Assembly (NCBI GenBank): GCA_951828585.1
Contig: OX639991.1
Coordinates: 2,512,576-2,576,575, forward strand
Origin: Longimicrobiales bacterium
GTDB taxonomy: Bacteria; Gemmatimonadota; Gemmatimonadetes; Longimicrobiales; Gaopeijiaceae
Reading direction: 5' to 3'
Length of the DNA: 64,000 nucleotides
Of the stretch, positions 33,835 through 43,265 are shown piece by piece. The translations under genes and the position numbers were made by a program. A model generated the notes under the pieces. It was given only the letters and a program-made list of their open reading frames with translations. It was not told where the DNA came from and ran no database searches. Each line of letters opens with the position of its first letter. Positions within the stretch are counted from its first letter, which is position 1.

Positions 33835-35094
33835 TCAGCCGGAGTCCACCAGTTCATACACCACCACGCTCTCCACGCCCATCTCGTCCGTCGCGACCCC
33901 CAGCGCGCGCCCACCGGCGACATCGATGACACGAACCCCTTCCGGCACCGGAACACGCCCCAGCGACACCCCGTCGGAGGAAAAAAGCGTATACGATGGC
34001 GAGTGACTCATCACGATGTATTCTCCCAGCCAGATCCGGCCCTCGTCATCCCCGATGGGAGATTCGAAGAGCGGCAGCGCCTGATCGCGTTTCATTTCAT
34101 ACCTTCCCAACATACTCTCGACGAGCTCAGCCCTGGCCTCGTCGGACTGCGCGTGGGGATTGTAAGTGTGGGCCGTCTCGCGGATGTCGTTCGCGAACAG
34201 CTCCCAGTGATGATCGGTGGGGTAGACCCATTCGGGCTCCCAGCGAACGATCTGCCTCACCGATCCATCCGGCCGGCGCCACGTGAGTTGGGCAATATCG
34301 GTGCGCCCGTAAAGGAACTCTCCGCGGGCCCCGGCAACCAGACCCCAGTGCGGAAACGGATGCTCGGGAACGCCGTCCGGTTGACGGAAGGGCACCCGGT
34401 CGTAGGTAGCCACGGTGTCGACGGCTTCGGTTTCCGGGTCGAAGCGGACCATGTAGCCGGGCAGCCACTCGTCCGGAAAGCCGCGCGTGTACCCGGAGGA
34501 CGACATCAGGAATCTTCCGTCCGCGTCGATTCCGTCGGCGCCGAAAGCGGAGTTCACGGCTCCGGGAATCCTCGTTGTGCGAGCCAGCGAGCCGTCTACG
34601 AAGAGCGTGAAACGACTGTTGGCGTAGTCTTCGAGGAGGAGGCTGTCCCCTCCCAGCGCGAACATGGACGACACGAAACCCACGTCCCCGGGGCCCTCGC
34701 CGCGGGAAGCGAGGACGGACTGGAAGCTGCCGCCGGGACCCAGGAGTACGACTTCGTTATTCCCGGAATCGAAAACCGCGGCGCTGCCGTCGCCCAGTAG
34801 GACTCCGTTCAGGATGGTGGAGAAGAAGTGGTCGTTGGGGCCGGCCCCGTAGCGGTACACCGGTTCGGGTGCGAAGGCGATGGACGCGTCGTCAGTCGAC
34901 GTCCCGGCATACTCGACGACCCGCACGCCCGCGCTGTCCTCGACCACCATTCCACCGGCGCCCCCGTCATCACCTGTGTCGCCGCCACAGGCAGTCAACG
35001 CCAGCGCCAGCACGGGGGTCATGAGGGAGCGGGCGGTGTTCCGGCCCTCGCGGTCGTCGGCTCTCGGGGGGCACAAAAAGGCGGGAGAACACAT
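33835..35094 (-). CDS. Six-bladed beta-propeller lipoprotein (propeller locus 11)
   Basis: This 419-residue protein starts at the ATG at 35094, behind GGAGG. It has a lipobox (LALTAC), an Asp/Gly-rich linker (GGDTGDDGGAGG), the opening VVEDSAGVRVVEYAGTSTDD and blades GDGSAAVFDSGNNEVVLLGP and ASRGEGPGDVGF. ARGEFLYGRTDIAQLTWRRP and GSVRQIVRWEPEW follow, then a long helical insert and the closing MGVESVVVYELVDSG. It is complete and heads a tandem with the broken locus 10. It is divergent from the Bat operon with about 150 bp between starts. Confidence 0.87.
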   Translation of the reverse strand: MCSPAFLCPPRADDREGRNTARSLMTPVLALALTACGGDTGDDGGAGGMVVEDSAGVRVVEYAGTSTDDASIAFAPEPVYRYGAGPNDHFFSTILNGVLLGDGSAAVFDSGNNEVVLLGPGGSFQSVLASRGEGPGDVGFVSSMFALGGDSLLLEDYANSRFTLFVDGSLARTTRIPGAVNSAFGADGIDADGRFLMSSSGYTRGFPDEWLPGYMVRFDPETEAVDTVATYDRVPFRQPDGVPEHPFPHWGLVAGARGEFLYGRTDIAQLTWRRPDGSVRQIVRWEPEWVYPTDHHWELFANDIRETAHTYNPHAQSDEARAELVESMLGRYEMKRDQALPLFESPIGDDEGRIWLGEYIVMSHSPSYTLFSSDGVSLGRVPVPEGVRVIDVAGGRALGVATDEMGVESVVVYELVDSG

Positions 35095-35245
35095 CGTCGA
35101 ACCTCCGGCTCGGGGGGATTGGATCGCGCTAACATAGACACGCCCCGGCCCCCGGCAACCGTTCCGAAGCGAGGCCCGTCCATTAATATTGTCTGTCGGA
35201 CGACTTGAACCCCTTCAACCACAACACCGATAACCCCAAAGTGGC

Positions 35246-36235
35246 ATGAACCGAGACATCGAAGTCATACAGGCGAGGATCCGGGAGACGAGCGGCTTCG
35301 TGGACCGGCTCCTCGACGAGGTGGGACGCGTGATCGTGGGGCAGAAGACCATGGTCGAACGTCTCCTGATCGGACTCCTCTCCGACGGACACGTCCTCAT
35401 GGAAGGAGTCCCGGGACTCGCAAAGACGCTCACTGTGCGAACCCTGGCGGACGCGATCCGGACGTCCTTCCAGCGCATCCAGTTCACCCCGGACCTGTTG
35501 CCGGCGGACCTGATTGGCACCCTCATCTACGATCCCCGGAAGACCGAGTTCGAGACCCGCACGGGTCCCATCTTCGCGAACGTCATCCTGGCCGACGAGA
35601 TCAACCGGTCTCCCGCCAAGGTCCAGTCGGCGCTCCTCGAGGCCATGCAGGAACGCACGGTCACGATCGGCGACAACACCTTCCCGCTGCCGTCGCCCTT
35701 CCTGGTGCTTGCCACGCAGAACCCGATCGAGCAGGAGGGGACGTATCCGCTTCCCGAGGCGCAGGTCGACCGCTTCATGCTCAAGCTGTCGGTGGGCTAC
35801 CCGGACCGCGACGAGGAGCTGGAGATCATGCGGCGGATGAGTACCGGCGCGGAGCCGAAGGCCGAGCCGGTCGTGACTCCCGAGGAGATTCTGACCGCGC
35901 GCGAGGCCGTCGAGACGATCTACATGGACGGCAAGGTCGAGCGGTACATCGTCGACCTGGTCTTCGCCACGCGCGAGCCGGCGGAGTGCGGGCTGGAGGA
36001 GCTGGAGCCGCTGATCGCCTTCGGGGGGTCGCCGCGGGCCACGATCTGCCTGGCCAGGACCGCGCGGGCGCATGCTTTCCTGCGGCACCGGGGCTACGTG
36101 ACGCCGGAGGACGTGCGTTCGGTGGCCATGGACGTGCTGCGGCACCGGGTCATCCTCACCTACGAGGCCGAGGCGGAGGAGATGACGACGGAGGACGTGG
36201 TGACCCGGGTGCTGGACACGATCGAGGTCCCGTAG
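35246..36235 (+). CDS. MoxR-family AAA+ ATPase
   Basis: This 329-residue ATPase has Walker A GVPGLAKT (residues 54-61), Walker B with ADEINRSPAKVQSALLEAMQ, and ATQNPIEQEGTYPLPEAQVD as sensor 1 and adjacent segment. The C-terminal lid contains GGSPRATICLARTARAHAFL. MoxR proteins work as chaperone-like ATPases with VWA-domain partners. Here it opens an operon that contains a DUF58 protein and the VWA proteins BatA and BatB. There is no strong ribosome-binding site directly before the ATG. The divergent propeller gene starts 151 bp away. Confidence 0.95.
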   Translation: MNRDIEVIQARIRETSGFVDRLLDEVGRVIVGQKTMVERLLIGLLSDGHVLMEGVPGLAKTLTVRTLADAIRTSFQRIQFTPDLLPADLIGTLIYDPRKTEFETRTGPIFANVILADEINRSPAKVQSALLEAMQERTVTIGDNTFPLPSPFLVLATQNPIEQEGTYPLPEAQVDRFMLKLSVGYPDRDEELEIMRRMSTGAEPKAEPVVTPEEILTAREAVETIYMDGKVERYIVDLVFATREPAECGLEELEPLIAFGGSPRATICLARTARAHAFLRHRGYVTPEDVRSVAMDVLRHRVILTYEAEAEEMTTEDVVTRVLDTIEVP

Positions 36236-36257
36236 GGGACGGGGAGCGGGCGCGGCG

Positions 36258-37136
36258 ATGATTCCCCACGAGATCCTCAAACAGGTGCGGCGGATCGAGA
36301 TCACCACGCGTGGTCTCGTGAACGAGGTGTTCTCGGGCGAGTACAGCTCCGTCTTCAAGGGGCGCGGGATGAGCTTCGCCGAGGTGCGCGAGTACCAGTA
36401 CGGGGACGACATCCGCGGCATCGACTGGAACGTCACCGCGCGCACCGGCTCGCCGCACGTGAAGATCTTCGAGGAGGAGCGCGAGCTGACGCTGATGCTG
36501 GTGGCGGACGTGAGCGCGTCGGCGGACTTCGGGACACGGGGGCGCATGAAGTCGGAGCTGGCGGCGGAGCTGTGCGGGGTGCTGGCCTTCAGCGCGATCA
36601 AGAACAACGACAAGGTGGGGCTGATTCTGTTTTCGGACCGGATCGAGAAGTTCGTGCCGCCGCGGAAGGGACGGCGGCATGCGCTGCGGGTGCTGCGGGA
36701 GCTGCTGTATCACCCGGCGGAGGGAACGGGAACGGACATCGCGGGGGCGTTGGAGTACCTGGCCAAGGTGACGCGGCGGCGGGCGGTGGTGTTTTTGGTG
36801 TCGGACTTCATGGCGGGGGGGTACGGGCAGGCGCTGTCGGTGGCGGCTCGGAGGCATGACCTGGTGGCGGTGAGGGTGGGGGACGTGCGCGAGGAGGACG
36901 TGCCGCCGATGGGGTTCGTGGAGTTCGAGGATCCAGAGAGTGGGGAGAGGGTGGTGGTGAATACGTCGGGGAGGGCGTTTCGAGAGCGGTTTCGGGAGAT
37001 CCGGGAGGGGGAGCGGGGACGGGTGGACGAGCTGTTTCGGCGGAGCCGGGTCGACTCGATCGATGTGAGGACGGGAGTGCCGTACGATCGGGCGTTGAGG
37101 CGGTTCTTCGAGAAGCGGGCGCGGAGGGTGCGGTGA
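36258..37136 (+). CDS. DUF58 domain-containing protein
   Basis: This 292-residue soluble protein has the DUF58 signature GRGMSFAEVREYQYGDDIRG, then IDWNVTARTGSPHVKIFEEE near residues 35-75. A VWA-like fold follows: LMLVADVSASADF (MIDAS-like DxSxS), LILFSDRIEKFVPP and RAVVFLVSDFMAGGYG. The C-terminus is basic. These proteins accompany MoxR ATPases and are probably their VWA-like partners. It starts 22 bp after moxR, and the next gene follows by 22 bp. Confidence 0.93.
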   Translation: MIPHEILKQVRRIEITTRGLVNEVFSGEYSSVFKGRGMSFAEVREYQYGDDIRGIDWNVTARTGSPHVKIFEEERELTLMLVADVSASADFGTRGRMKSELAAELCGVLAFSAIKNNDKVGLILFSDRIEKFVPPRKGRRHALRVLRELLYHPAEGTGTDIAGALEYLAKVTRRRAVVFLVSDFMAGGYGQALSVAARRHDLVAVRVGDVREEDVPPMGFVEFEDPESGERVVVNTSGRAFRERFREIREGERGRVDELFRRSRVDSIDVRTGVPYDRALRRFFEKRARRVR

Positions 37137-37158
37137 GGGATAGCGAAATGATATTGAA

Positions 37159-38265
37159 ATGATATCACGATACAGACGTTCCAGCAGAGCAACGGGTTAC
37201 GGCGTGACGATCGGTCGTGTCGGCTTGCTCGCGGGGCTTGTCGGCGCGCTCGCGGCGGGCCAGTCGGCGTTGGCCCAGGAAGCCCGGATCGCGATGACGG
37301 TGGACACCACGCTGATCCACGTGGGCGATCCGGTCACGGTGCGGTTGTCGGTGGATCATCCGGAGGGGTGGGTGGTTGAGTGGCCGGATTCGTTTGAGAT
37401 CGCCCCGTTCGAGGTGTTGCACGCCGGGTTGGCGACTCCGGTAGCGGCTGCTGATGGCGACGGGTTGTATTCCTCGGCTACCCTGGTCGTCACCAGCTTC
37501 GAGCTCGGGGAGCTGGAGTTGCCGCCGATCGAGGTATCCGTCACGGCCCCCGACGGGACGACGCGCACGTTGGTCACCGACCCGTTCCGCGTTGGCGTCG
37601 AGAGCGTGGGGCTGGACGAGACGGGGGACCTTCGCGACATAAGGGGTCCGCTGTCGCTCGCACGGAGCTGGTGGATGGTGTTGCTGTGGGTGGCGCTTGC
37701 GGTCGTGTTGGTGGGCGGCGTCGCCTACTACCTGCACCGTCGGCGCCGTGTCGTGCCGTTGTCCCGGCCCGCCGTCCCCCGCGCCCCGCCCCGCCCCTTC
37801 CATGAACTCGCCTTGGAGGCGCTGCGAGCACTCGAGAAGTCGTCACTGCTGGAGCGCGGCCAGGTCAAGGAATACCATGTGCGCATCTCGGAGATCATCC
37901 GCCGGTACATCGAGGGCCAGTTCGAGGTGCCAGCGCTGGAACTCACGACGGGCGAGGTGGCGGATGGGATGCGGCGGGCGTCGCTCGGGGGTCCGATCAC
38001 GGTGGCGTTTCAGAGCTTCCTGGAGCGCTGCGACCTGGTGAAGTTCGCGAAGCTGCGGCCGGGGGCGGATGATTCGCGGGAGCTGATGGGGAGGGCGCGG
38101 GAGCTGGTGCGAATGACGAGCGGGGGCGGGCGGGCGGTCGGTGCCGCGAGTGCGGATGACGGTGAGGCCGGAACTGCGGCTGGCGAGCCCGACGCGATTC
38201 TGCCCGGTGGGACTCCGGTGGGGGCCGATGGGCCGACCGCCACGGCCAGTGAGACTGCCCCATGA
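37159..38265 (+). CDS. BatD-like/DUF4381-type membrane protein
   Basis: This 368-residue protein has a signal peptide (hydrophobic around LLAGLVGALAAGQSALAQ) and a periplasmic beta-sandwich (VDTTLIHVGDPVTVRLSVDH, FELGELELPPIEVSVTAPDG). One membrane span follows at about 172-194. The cytoplasmic tail (FHELALEALRALEKSSLLER, IRRYIEGQFEVPALELTTGE, RCDLVKFAKLRPG) resembles the C-terminal tail of the third BatD in this operon. A GTG at 37204 is an alternative start. The stop overlaps the batA start by 4 bp, so translation is coupled. Confidence 0.78.
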   Translation: MISRYRRSSRATGYGVTIGRVGLLAGLVGALAAGQSALAQEARIAMTVDTTLIHVGDPVTVRLSVDHPEGWVVEWPDSFEIAPFEVLHAGLATPVAAADGDGLYSSATLVVTSFELGELELPPIEVSVTAPDGTTRTLVTDPFRVGVESVGLDETGDLRDIRGPLSLARSWWMVLLWVALAVVLVGGVAYYLHRRRRVVPLSRPAVPRAPPRPFHELALEALRALEKSSLLERGQVKEYHVRISEIIRRYIEGQFEVPALELTTGEVADGMRRASLGGPITVAFQSFLERCDLVKFAKLRPGADDSRELMGRARELVRMTSGGGRAVGAASADDGEAGTAAGEPDAILPGGTPVGADGPTATASETAP

Positions 38266-39254
38266 TCTTCCGCTTCGAGGATCCGTTCTTCCTGCTCCTG
38301 CTCGGGGCGATCCCGCTGCTCGCGTGGTGGTACGTGATTCGCGGACGGCGGAACCGGGGATCGCTGACGCATCCGGATGTGGCGGGACTGGGGCGGGCCG
38401 ACAGGCGGCAGGGACGGTGGCTGCAGCACCTGCCGGCGGGGCTCCGGGGGCTGGCCCTCGTGGCCTTCATCGTGGCTTTCGCGCGGCCACAGACGGGGGT
38501 GACGGGGGAGAACGTGGTCACCGAGGGGATCGACATCGTGCTGGCGCTGGACATCTCCAGTTCGATGCTCGCCGAGGATCTGGCGCCCAACCGGATCGAG
38601 GCGGCGAAGGCGGTGGCGGCGGACTTCGCCGGCGGGCGTGGCAATGACCGGATCGGACTGGTGATCTTCGCCGGGAAGGCGTTCACGCAGGCGCCGCTGA
38701 CCCTGGACCATTCGGTCGTGGTGTCGCTGATCGGCGAACTCGAGGTGGGCATGATCGAGGACGGGACGGCGGTCGGGATGGGGCTGGCCACCGCTGTCAA
38801 GCGGCTGCAGGCGAGCGAGGCGGCGTCCAAGGTGGTGGTGCTGCTGACCGACGGCCGCAACAACCGGGGGGAGATCGATCCGATCACCGCGGCACAGGCG
38901 GCCCAGGCCCTCGGCGTGCGCGTGTACACCATCGGGGCGGGGTCGCGCGGCACGGCGCGGGTGCCGATCACCGACCGCTTCGGCAACCGCCGCTACGTCA
39001 CCACCCGCGTCGATGTCGACGAACCCACCCTGCGCACCACCGCCGAGACCACCGGCGGCCGCTACTACCGCGCCACCGACCGCGAGAGCCTGGAGGCCAT
39101 TTACCGCGAGATCGACGAGCTGGAGACCACCGAGATCGAGGTCGAGAACTTCACCAGCTACGGCGAACGCTTCCATATCCCGCTGCTGTTGGGGCTGTTC
39201 CTGCTCGTGGCCGAGATCGTGCTGGGCCGCACCTGGCTGAGGACGTTGCCCTAA
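38262..39254 (+). CDS. batA: VWA-domain membrane protein BatA
   Basis: This 330-residue protein has two N-terminal membrane spans (about 8-26 and 60-76), a von Willebrand A domain and a C-terminal span. The MIDAS residues are DISSS (97-101) with a Thr in FTQAPLTLDH and Asp in LLTDGRNNRGE. The later GTARVPITDRFGNRRYVTTR and GGRYYRATDRESLEAIYREI segments are typical of BatA. The VWA domain faces the periplasm. Bat proteins support oxygen or stress tolerance in some bacteria, but the molecular role is unsettled. Confidence 0.9.
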   Translation: MIFRFEDPFFLLLLGAIPLLAWWYVIRGRRNRGSLTHPDVAGLGRADRRQGRWLQHLPAGLRGLALVAFIVAFARPQTGVTGENVVTEGIDIVLALDISSSMLAEDLAPNRIEAAKAVAADFAGGRGNDRIGLVIFAGKAFTQAPLTLDHSVVVSLIGELEVGMIEDGTAVGMGLATAVKRLQASEAASKVVVLLTDGRNNRGEIDPITAAQAAQALGVRVYTIGAGSRGTARVPITDRFGNRRYVTTRVDVDEPTLRTTAETTGGRYYRATDRESLEAIYREIDELETTEIEVENFTSYGERFHIPLLLGLFLLVAEIVLGRTWLRTLP

Positions 39255-39320
39255 CAGCCCATGGACAGAATCCCCCCGGCATTCGAGCGGCGATGCATCC
39301 GGCCTGGACCGCTCGCTCAC

Positions 39321-39373
39321 CTGGTTCGCACTGTAATGTCAACATTACAAAATGTCATGTGTAGCATACATTT
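39321..39373. repeat. Dispersed palindromic element, copy A
   Basis: TGTAATGT-CA-ACATTACA (39332-39349) is a perfect 8-bp inverted repeat. It is followed by AAA, then a near-match half-site TGTCATGT and a degenerate TGTGTAGCATACA. The flanking CTGGTTCGC is also shared with copy B at 56152-56205, so the similarity exceeds 50 bp. It lies between batA and batB and may act as an operator or promoter. Confidence 0.7.
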
Positions 39374-39410
39374 GTCGTCCTTGAAGCGAGGCTCTGCGTT
39401 GCTCCTCAGC

Positions 39411-39429
39411 CGAATAGCGCTGCTATTCG
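39411..39429. repeat. Perfect 8-bp hairpin before batB
   Basis: CGAATAGC-GCT-GCTATTCG forms a stem of 8 bp with a 3-base loop. There is no T-run after it. It lies in the 249-bp gap between batA and batB and could attenuate or process the operon mRNA. No protein is encoded in this gap. Confidence 0.6.
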
Positions 39430-39503
39430 CCCTTCGTCGCGCCTTGCCAGCCCGGCGCCTCGCCGCTCTCGGTGCTCGGGCGGCTCTGCCCACGGACTGT
39501 TGA

Positions 39504-40523
39504 ATGTTCCGCTTCGGTGACGGCATCGCGCTCTGGGGCCTCGTGCTCGTCCCGCTGCTCGCGGCGCTCTACTGGTACGCGAGCCGTCGCAGCCAGGCCC
39601 TCCTCGACCGCTTCGGCGAGCACGACCTGGTGCGCAAACTCCGTCCCGCCGTGAGCGTCACCGCCCAGCGCTGGAAGGCCTCGCTCGTGGTCGCGTCGGT
39701 CGCCCTGCTGGCCTTCGCGCTGGCGCGGCCGCAGTTCGGCACCCGTGTGGAGACCCTGCGCCGCCAGGGACAGGACGTGATCGTCGCGCTCGACGTATCC
39801 CGCTCCATGTACGCCGAGGACATCGCGCCCAACCGCCTCGAACGCGCGAAGATCGAGGTCGGCCGCATCATTCAGCGCCTCGACGGCGACCGGATCGGCC
39901 TGGTGGCCTTCGCGGGGGACGCCTTCGTGCAGAGTCCTCTCACGGCGGACTACGGCGCCGCCATGATGTTCCTGAACGCGATGGACCCCGAGTCGATGTC
40001 CACGCAGGGCACCGACCTGGCCCGCGCGATCGAGGTGAGCATCGAGGCGCTGGAGGAGACGCCGCCCGAGAACCGCATCGTCGTCGTGGTGACGGACGGG
40101 GAGGACCACGAGGGTGGCCTGGCCGAGGCGCTGGTGGCGGCGGGCGCGGCCGAGGTCACGATCCACACGGTGGGCGTGGGTTCGTCGGAGGGGGTGCCGC
40201 TGCCGGATGTGGGGGGTGGGGGCCGGTTCCGGCGCGACGATGCCGGCAACGTGATCACCACGCGCCTTAACGAGACGGCGTTGCAGGACGTCGCCTTGCA
40301 GACGGGGGGGGAGTATCACCGCATCGGTCGGGGGGCGGGGGGGCTGGGGAGGCTGGTGGAGCGGATCGAAGGGGGTGGTCGTGAGGTAGAATCAAGAGAG
40401 GTCACGCAATTCGAGGAACAGTACCAGATCTTCCTGGGGGCGGCGTTGCTCCTGTTGGCTCTGGAGTTCATTGTACCAGGCAGACGCAGACGCATTGCCA
40501 AAGGTCGGGAGATAGTATCATGA
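39504..40523 (+). CDS. batB: VWA-domain membrane protein BatB
   Basis: This 339-residue paralogue of BatA has the same plan: membrane spans near 8-26 and 58-75, MIDAS DVSRS (97-101), FVQSPLTADYGAAMMFL and VVVVTDGEDHEGG, and a C-terminal span (IFLGAALLLLALEFIVP). A 249-bp gap with a palindromic element separates it from batA. It may therefore have its own promoter, unlike the tightly packed genes after it. No ribosome-binding site stands out before the ATG. Confidence 0.9.
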   Translation: MFRFGDGIALWGLVLVPLLAALYWYASRRSQALLDRFGEHDLVRKLRPAVSVTAQRWKASLVVASVALLAFALARPQFGTRVETLRRQGQDVIVALDVSRSMYAEDIAPNRLERAKIEVGRIIQRLDGDRIGLVAFAGDAFVQSPLTADYGAAMMFLNAMDPESMSTQGTDLARAIEVSIEALEETPPENRIVVVVTDGEDHEGGLAEALVAAGAAEVTIHTVGVGSSEGVPLPDVGGGGRFRRDDAGNVITTRLNETALQDVALQTGGEYHRIGRGAGGLGRLVERIEGGGREVESREVTQFEEQYQIFLGAALLLLALEFIVPGRRRRIAKGREIVS

Positions 40524-40542
40524 GGGATTCGGAGGTAGTACC

Positions 40543-41325
40543 ATGAGATTTCCCGCTTGGCGCTGGACCATCGCGCCCGCCATCCTGGCATTCGCCGTCC
40601 CGCTCTCCGCCCAGGACGGCCGCCGCGAGATCGAAGAAGGCAACCGGCTTTACGAGGAAGGCCGCTTCCAGGAGGCCCACGCCCGCTACCTCGAAGCGCT
40701 CGAGAAGGTGCCGGGACTGTCGCTTGCGCGCTTCAACGAAGGCAACGCGCTCTACCAGAGCCAGGAGTTCCAGCGTGCCATGGAGGCGTACATGGAAGCG
40801 CTGGAGAACGGCGATCCCGAGTGGCAGTCACAGGCCTGGTACAACCTGGGCAACGCCATGCTGCGCCAGCAGCAGCCGGGGCCCGCGCTCGAGTCCTACA
40901 AACAGGCGCTACGATTGGATCCCACCGACCAGGACGCGAAGCACAACCTGGAGATGGCGCTCAGGATGCTCGAGCAGCAGGAGCAGCAACAGCAGCAGGA
41001 CGGCGAGGATGGGGAAGACGGCGACCAGAACCAGGACCAGCAGAACCAGGACCAGCAGTCGCAGGGCGACCAGCAGCAGAGCGATCCCTCGGAGGGCGAG
41101 GACGAGGGCGAGGAGGGGCAGCAGCCGCAGTCACAGGAACAACCCGGAGGCGAGTCTCCGGAGTCCAATGAAGAGCAGGAAGGCGAAGGACAGCCGGGAG
41201 AGTCGCCCGCCGAGATGACTCCCGAGCAAGCCGAGCGTCTGCTGCAGGCGATTACCGAGGACCCAGGCGAGGTCAACCGGAAGACTGCCCAGGCACGGGG
41301 GCGGAGGCCCAGGAAGGATTGGTAG
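40543..41325 (+). CDS. batC: TPR protein BatC
   Basis: This 260-residue exported protein has a signal peptide (ending FAVPLSAQ) and three TPR-like helix pairs (EEGNRLYEEGRFQEAHARYL, FNEGNALYQSQEFQRAMEAY, YNLGNAMLRQQQPGPALESY). A very acidic Gln/Glu/Asp-rich low-complexity stretch of about 100 residues follows. The C-terminus has EMTPEQAERLLQAITEDPG, a short motif typical of BatC. CGGAGG precedes the ATG. The next gene starts 1 bp after its stop. Confidence 0.88.
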   Translation: MRFPAWRWTIAPAILAFAVPLSAQDGRREIEEGNRLYEEGRFQEAHARYLEALEKVPGLSLARFNEGNALYQSQEFQRAMEAYMEALENGDPEWQSQAWYNLGNAMLRQQQPGPALESYKQALRLDPTDQDAKHNLEMALRMLEQQEQQQQQDGEDGEDGDQNQDQQNQDQQSQGDQQQSDPSEGEDEGEEGQQPQSQEQPGGESPESNEEQEGEGQPGESPAEMTPEQAERLLQAITEDPGEVNRKTAQARGRRPRKDW

Positions 41326-41326
41326 G

Positions 41327-43261
41327 ATGTGTGAACCGAAGTGTAAACCGCGATTGACACGGGTGCTGGCCGCCCGGGTAGTCGGCACGGTGATCGTGGC
41401 AGCGGCCACCGGGTCGGTTGTGGGCTCGCTGACAGCTCAGGTTGCCACCGCGCGTGCATTCGTGGAGCCCGCCAAACTTGAATTGGGCGAGCCCTTCCGC
41501 TTCGTGATCGAGGTGAGCGGGGTCAGCGAGGCGCAGGCCCCGGAGAACGTGTACTTCGTCCGCCCGTTCACCGATGGTTCGGCGGACGAAACGTTCCCGT
41601 TTGTCACGGAGATCACGGCCCCGACGACCGGACAAATCGGCGGATCGGTCACCTTCACCTACTCGTTGGTGGCGAAGGTGGCGGGGTCATTCGAGGTGCA
41701 TCCCCTTCGAATCATGGCGGACGGACGCAGACTCGAGACGGCACCGGTCACCTTCCGGGTAGCGGTCCCGGATCCGGGCGCGGTCTCCGTTCGGGCCCGG
41801 CTGGACCGCACCGAGGTCGAGGTGACGGAGGAGTTCCAGCTGATTGTCGACGTGACACCTGCCGATGTCGTCCTGCAATGGCCGGAAACCCCCGACCTTT
41901 CGGGTCTTGCCAACTACACGGGCAGGCTCCGCAGGGAGAGGGACGGATCGATGGTTTTCCCCTACGTCGCCTCGGTGCCCGGGACCCACGAGATCGGTCC
42001 GGTCGTGTTCGAGGTGGGTGAGGAAACCTACAGGACCGAGCCGGTCACACTGGTGGTGGTGGGCGAACCACCGGCGCTCGAAGCACGCGCGTCCATCAAC
42101 ACCGAACAGACCTGGGTGGGAAGCGATGTCGTCCTGGTGATCGAAGTTCCGGGGGTGAGAGACCTGGACTCCGATCCCGTGCTACCTGACATGTCCGGTT
42201 TTGCGGAACAGATCCGTGGTGATGGAAGCGGGTTTTCGGGCGGCGGCGGCCGGTACACAGCTCGCCGTGAGTATCGAATCCGGGTGACAGCTGCGGGCGA
42301 GTTTGAAATCGGACCCGTGCGGGTCATGGCGGCTGGTCAGACGGCGCTCACCGAGCCATTGCAGCTGGTGATCAGCGAGGACTTGCCGCCAGCGCCTGTC
42401 GAGTCACCGCAGGACCTGCTGGCCACCGCTACAGCCGACAAGCAGCGCGCTTACGTTGGCGAACCCGTGGCGGTGACATACCGGGTGCTCGCCAGGGACA
42501 ATCGGTGGAGCCTTGATTGGCGAGTCGAGCAGCGGGCCGACACTTTTGCCCTGCCCGAGCTGGAGAACTTCCGAGTCGAGACATTTCGGTCAGGGGATTG
42601 GGAAGAACGCATTTCCGTGGACGGTCGCTTGTATCGCGTCGCCTCGCAACGAGATGTCGTGTATTTCCCGCTCGAGACAGGCACGTCGACGATCGGACCG
42701 GCCGACTTCACCATCCAGATCCACCAACGCGACGGGCCGTCGCTATCTCCCCGCGTGGACGGCCGGGGCCGGTTTGTCGAATTGACACGAGCCCAGCAAC
42801 AAGGAACCTGGACGCCCATGATCCTCGCAACCGACCCCATTCCCCTGGAGGTCGTTCCACTTCCCCTCGAGGGCCGGCCCGAGTCGTTCCGGGGGCACGT
42901 GGGCAGGCTCGAAGTGCGTTCCCGGGTGGACAGGACGCATTTGGAGGTCGGTGACACGTTGACGTTGCGGATCGAAGTTGCGCGCGATGGTCCCAGCATG
43001 GCCGCGCCGGATCCGGAGGTTGCATTCCCGGTCGGATTCGAGGTCACGGAGCCCGAGATTGACGACACCGCCATGCGTGGCTACAGACTGTCCGGAACCC
43101 GCGTGTACAGCTACCGGCTGGTTGCCACGCAGGAGGGGAGCTTCCGCATTCCCGCTGTGGAAATGTCCTGGTTCGATCCCGAGTCGGAGTCGTATGTGAT
43201 TGCCCTCACCCAGCCCTTCGATCTCACGGTTGTCGGGGTCCGCAGGGATGGAGGAGGTTGA
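41327..43261 (+). CDS. BatD-family protein, first of three
   Basis: This 644-residue protein starts 1 bp after batC. It has a signal peptide (hydrophobic VVGTVIVAAATGSVVGSL), then repeated immunoglobulin-like beta-sandwich domains. BatD signatures are ARAFVEPAKLELGEPFRFVI, SVTFTYSLVAKVAGSFEVHP, VGEPVAVTYRVLARDN and GHVGRLEVRSRVDRTHLEVG near the C-terminus. It ends FDLTVVGVRRDGGG without any C-terminal membrane segment. It is probably a free or complex-bound periplasmic subunit. Confidence 0.87.
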   Translation: MCEPKCKPRLTRVLAARVVGTVIVAAATGSVVGSLTAQVATARAFVEPAKLELGEPFRFVIEVSGVSEAQAPENVYFVRPFTDGSADETFPFVTEITAPTTGQIGGSVTFTYSLVAKVAGSFEVHPLRIMADGRRLETAPVTFRVAVPDPGAVSVRARLDRTEVEVTEEFQLIVDVTPADVVLQWPETPDLSGLANYTGRLRRERDGSMVFPYVASVPGTHEIGPVVFEVGEETYRTEPVTLVVVGEPPALEARASINTEQTWVGSDVVLVIEVPGVRDLDSDPVLPDMSGFAEQIRGDGSGFSGGGGRYTARREYRIRVTAAGEFEIGPVRVMAAGQTALTEPLQLVISEDLPPAPVESPQDLLATATADKQRAYVGEPVAVTYRVLARDNRWSLDWRVEQRADTFALPELENFRVETFRSGDWEERISVDGRLYRVASQRDVVYFPLETGTSTIGPADFTIQIHQRDGPSLSPRVDGRGRFVELTRAQQQGTWTPMILATDPIPLEVVPLPLEGRPESFRGHVGRLEVRSRVDRTHLEVGDTLTLRIEVARDGPSMAAPDPEVAFPVGFEVTEPEIDDTAMRGYRLSGTRVYSYRLVATQEGSFRIPAVEMSWFDPESESYVIALTQPFDLTVVGVRRDGGG

Positions 43262-43265
43262 GGAA

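Noticed and set aside
40980-41220. Repetitive CAG/GAG-rich stretch as a CRISPR or satellite array
   Set aside because: It is the low-complexity Gln/Glu tail of BatC, in frame and without spacer structure.
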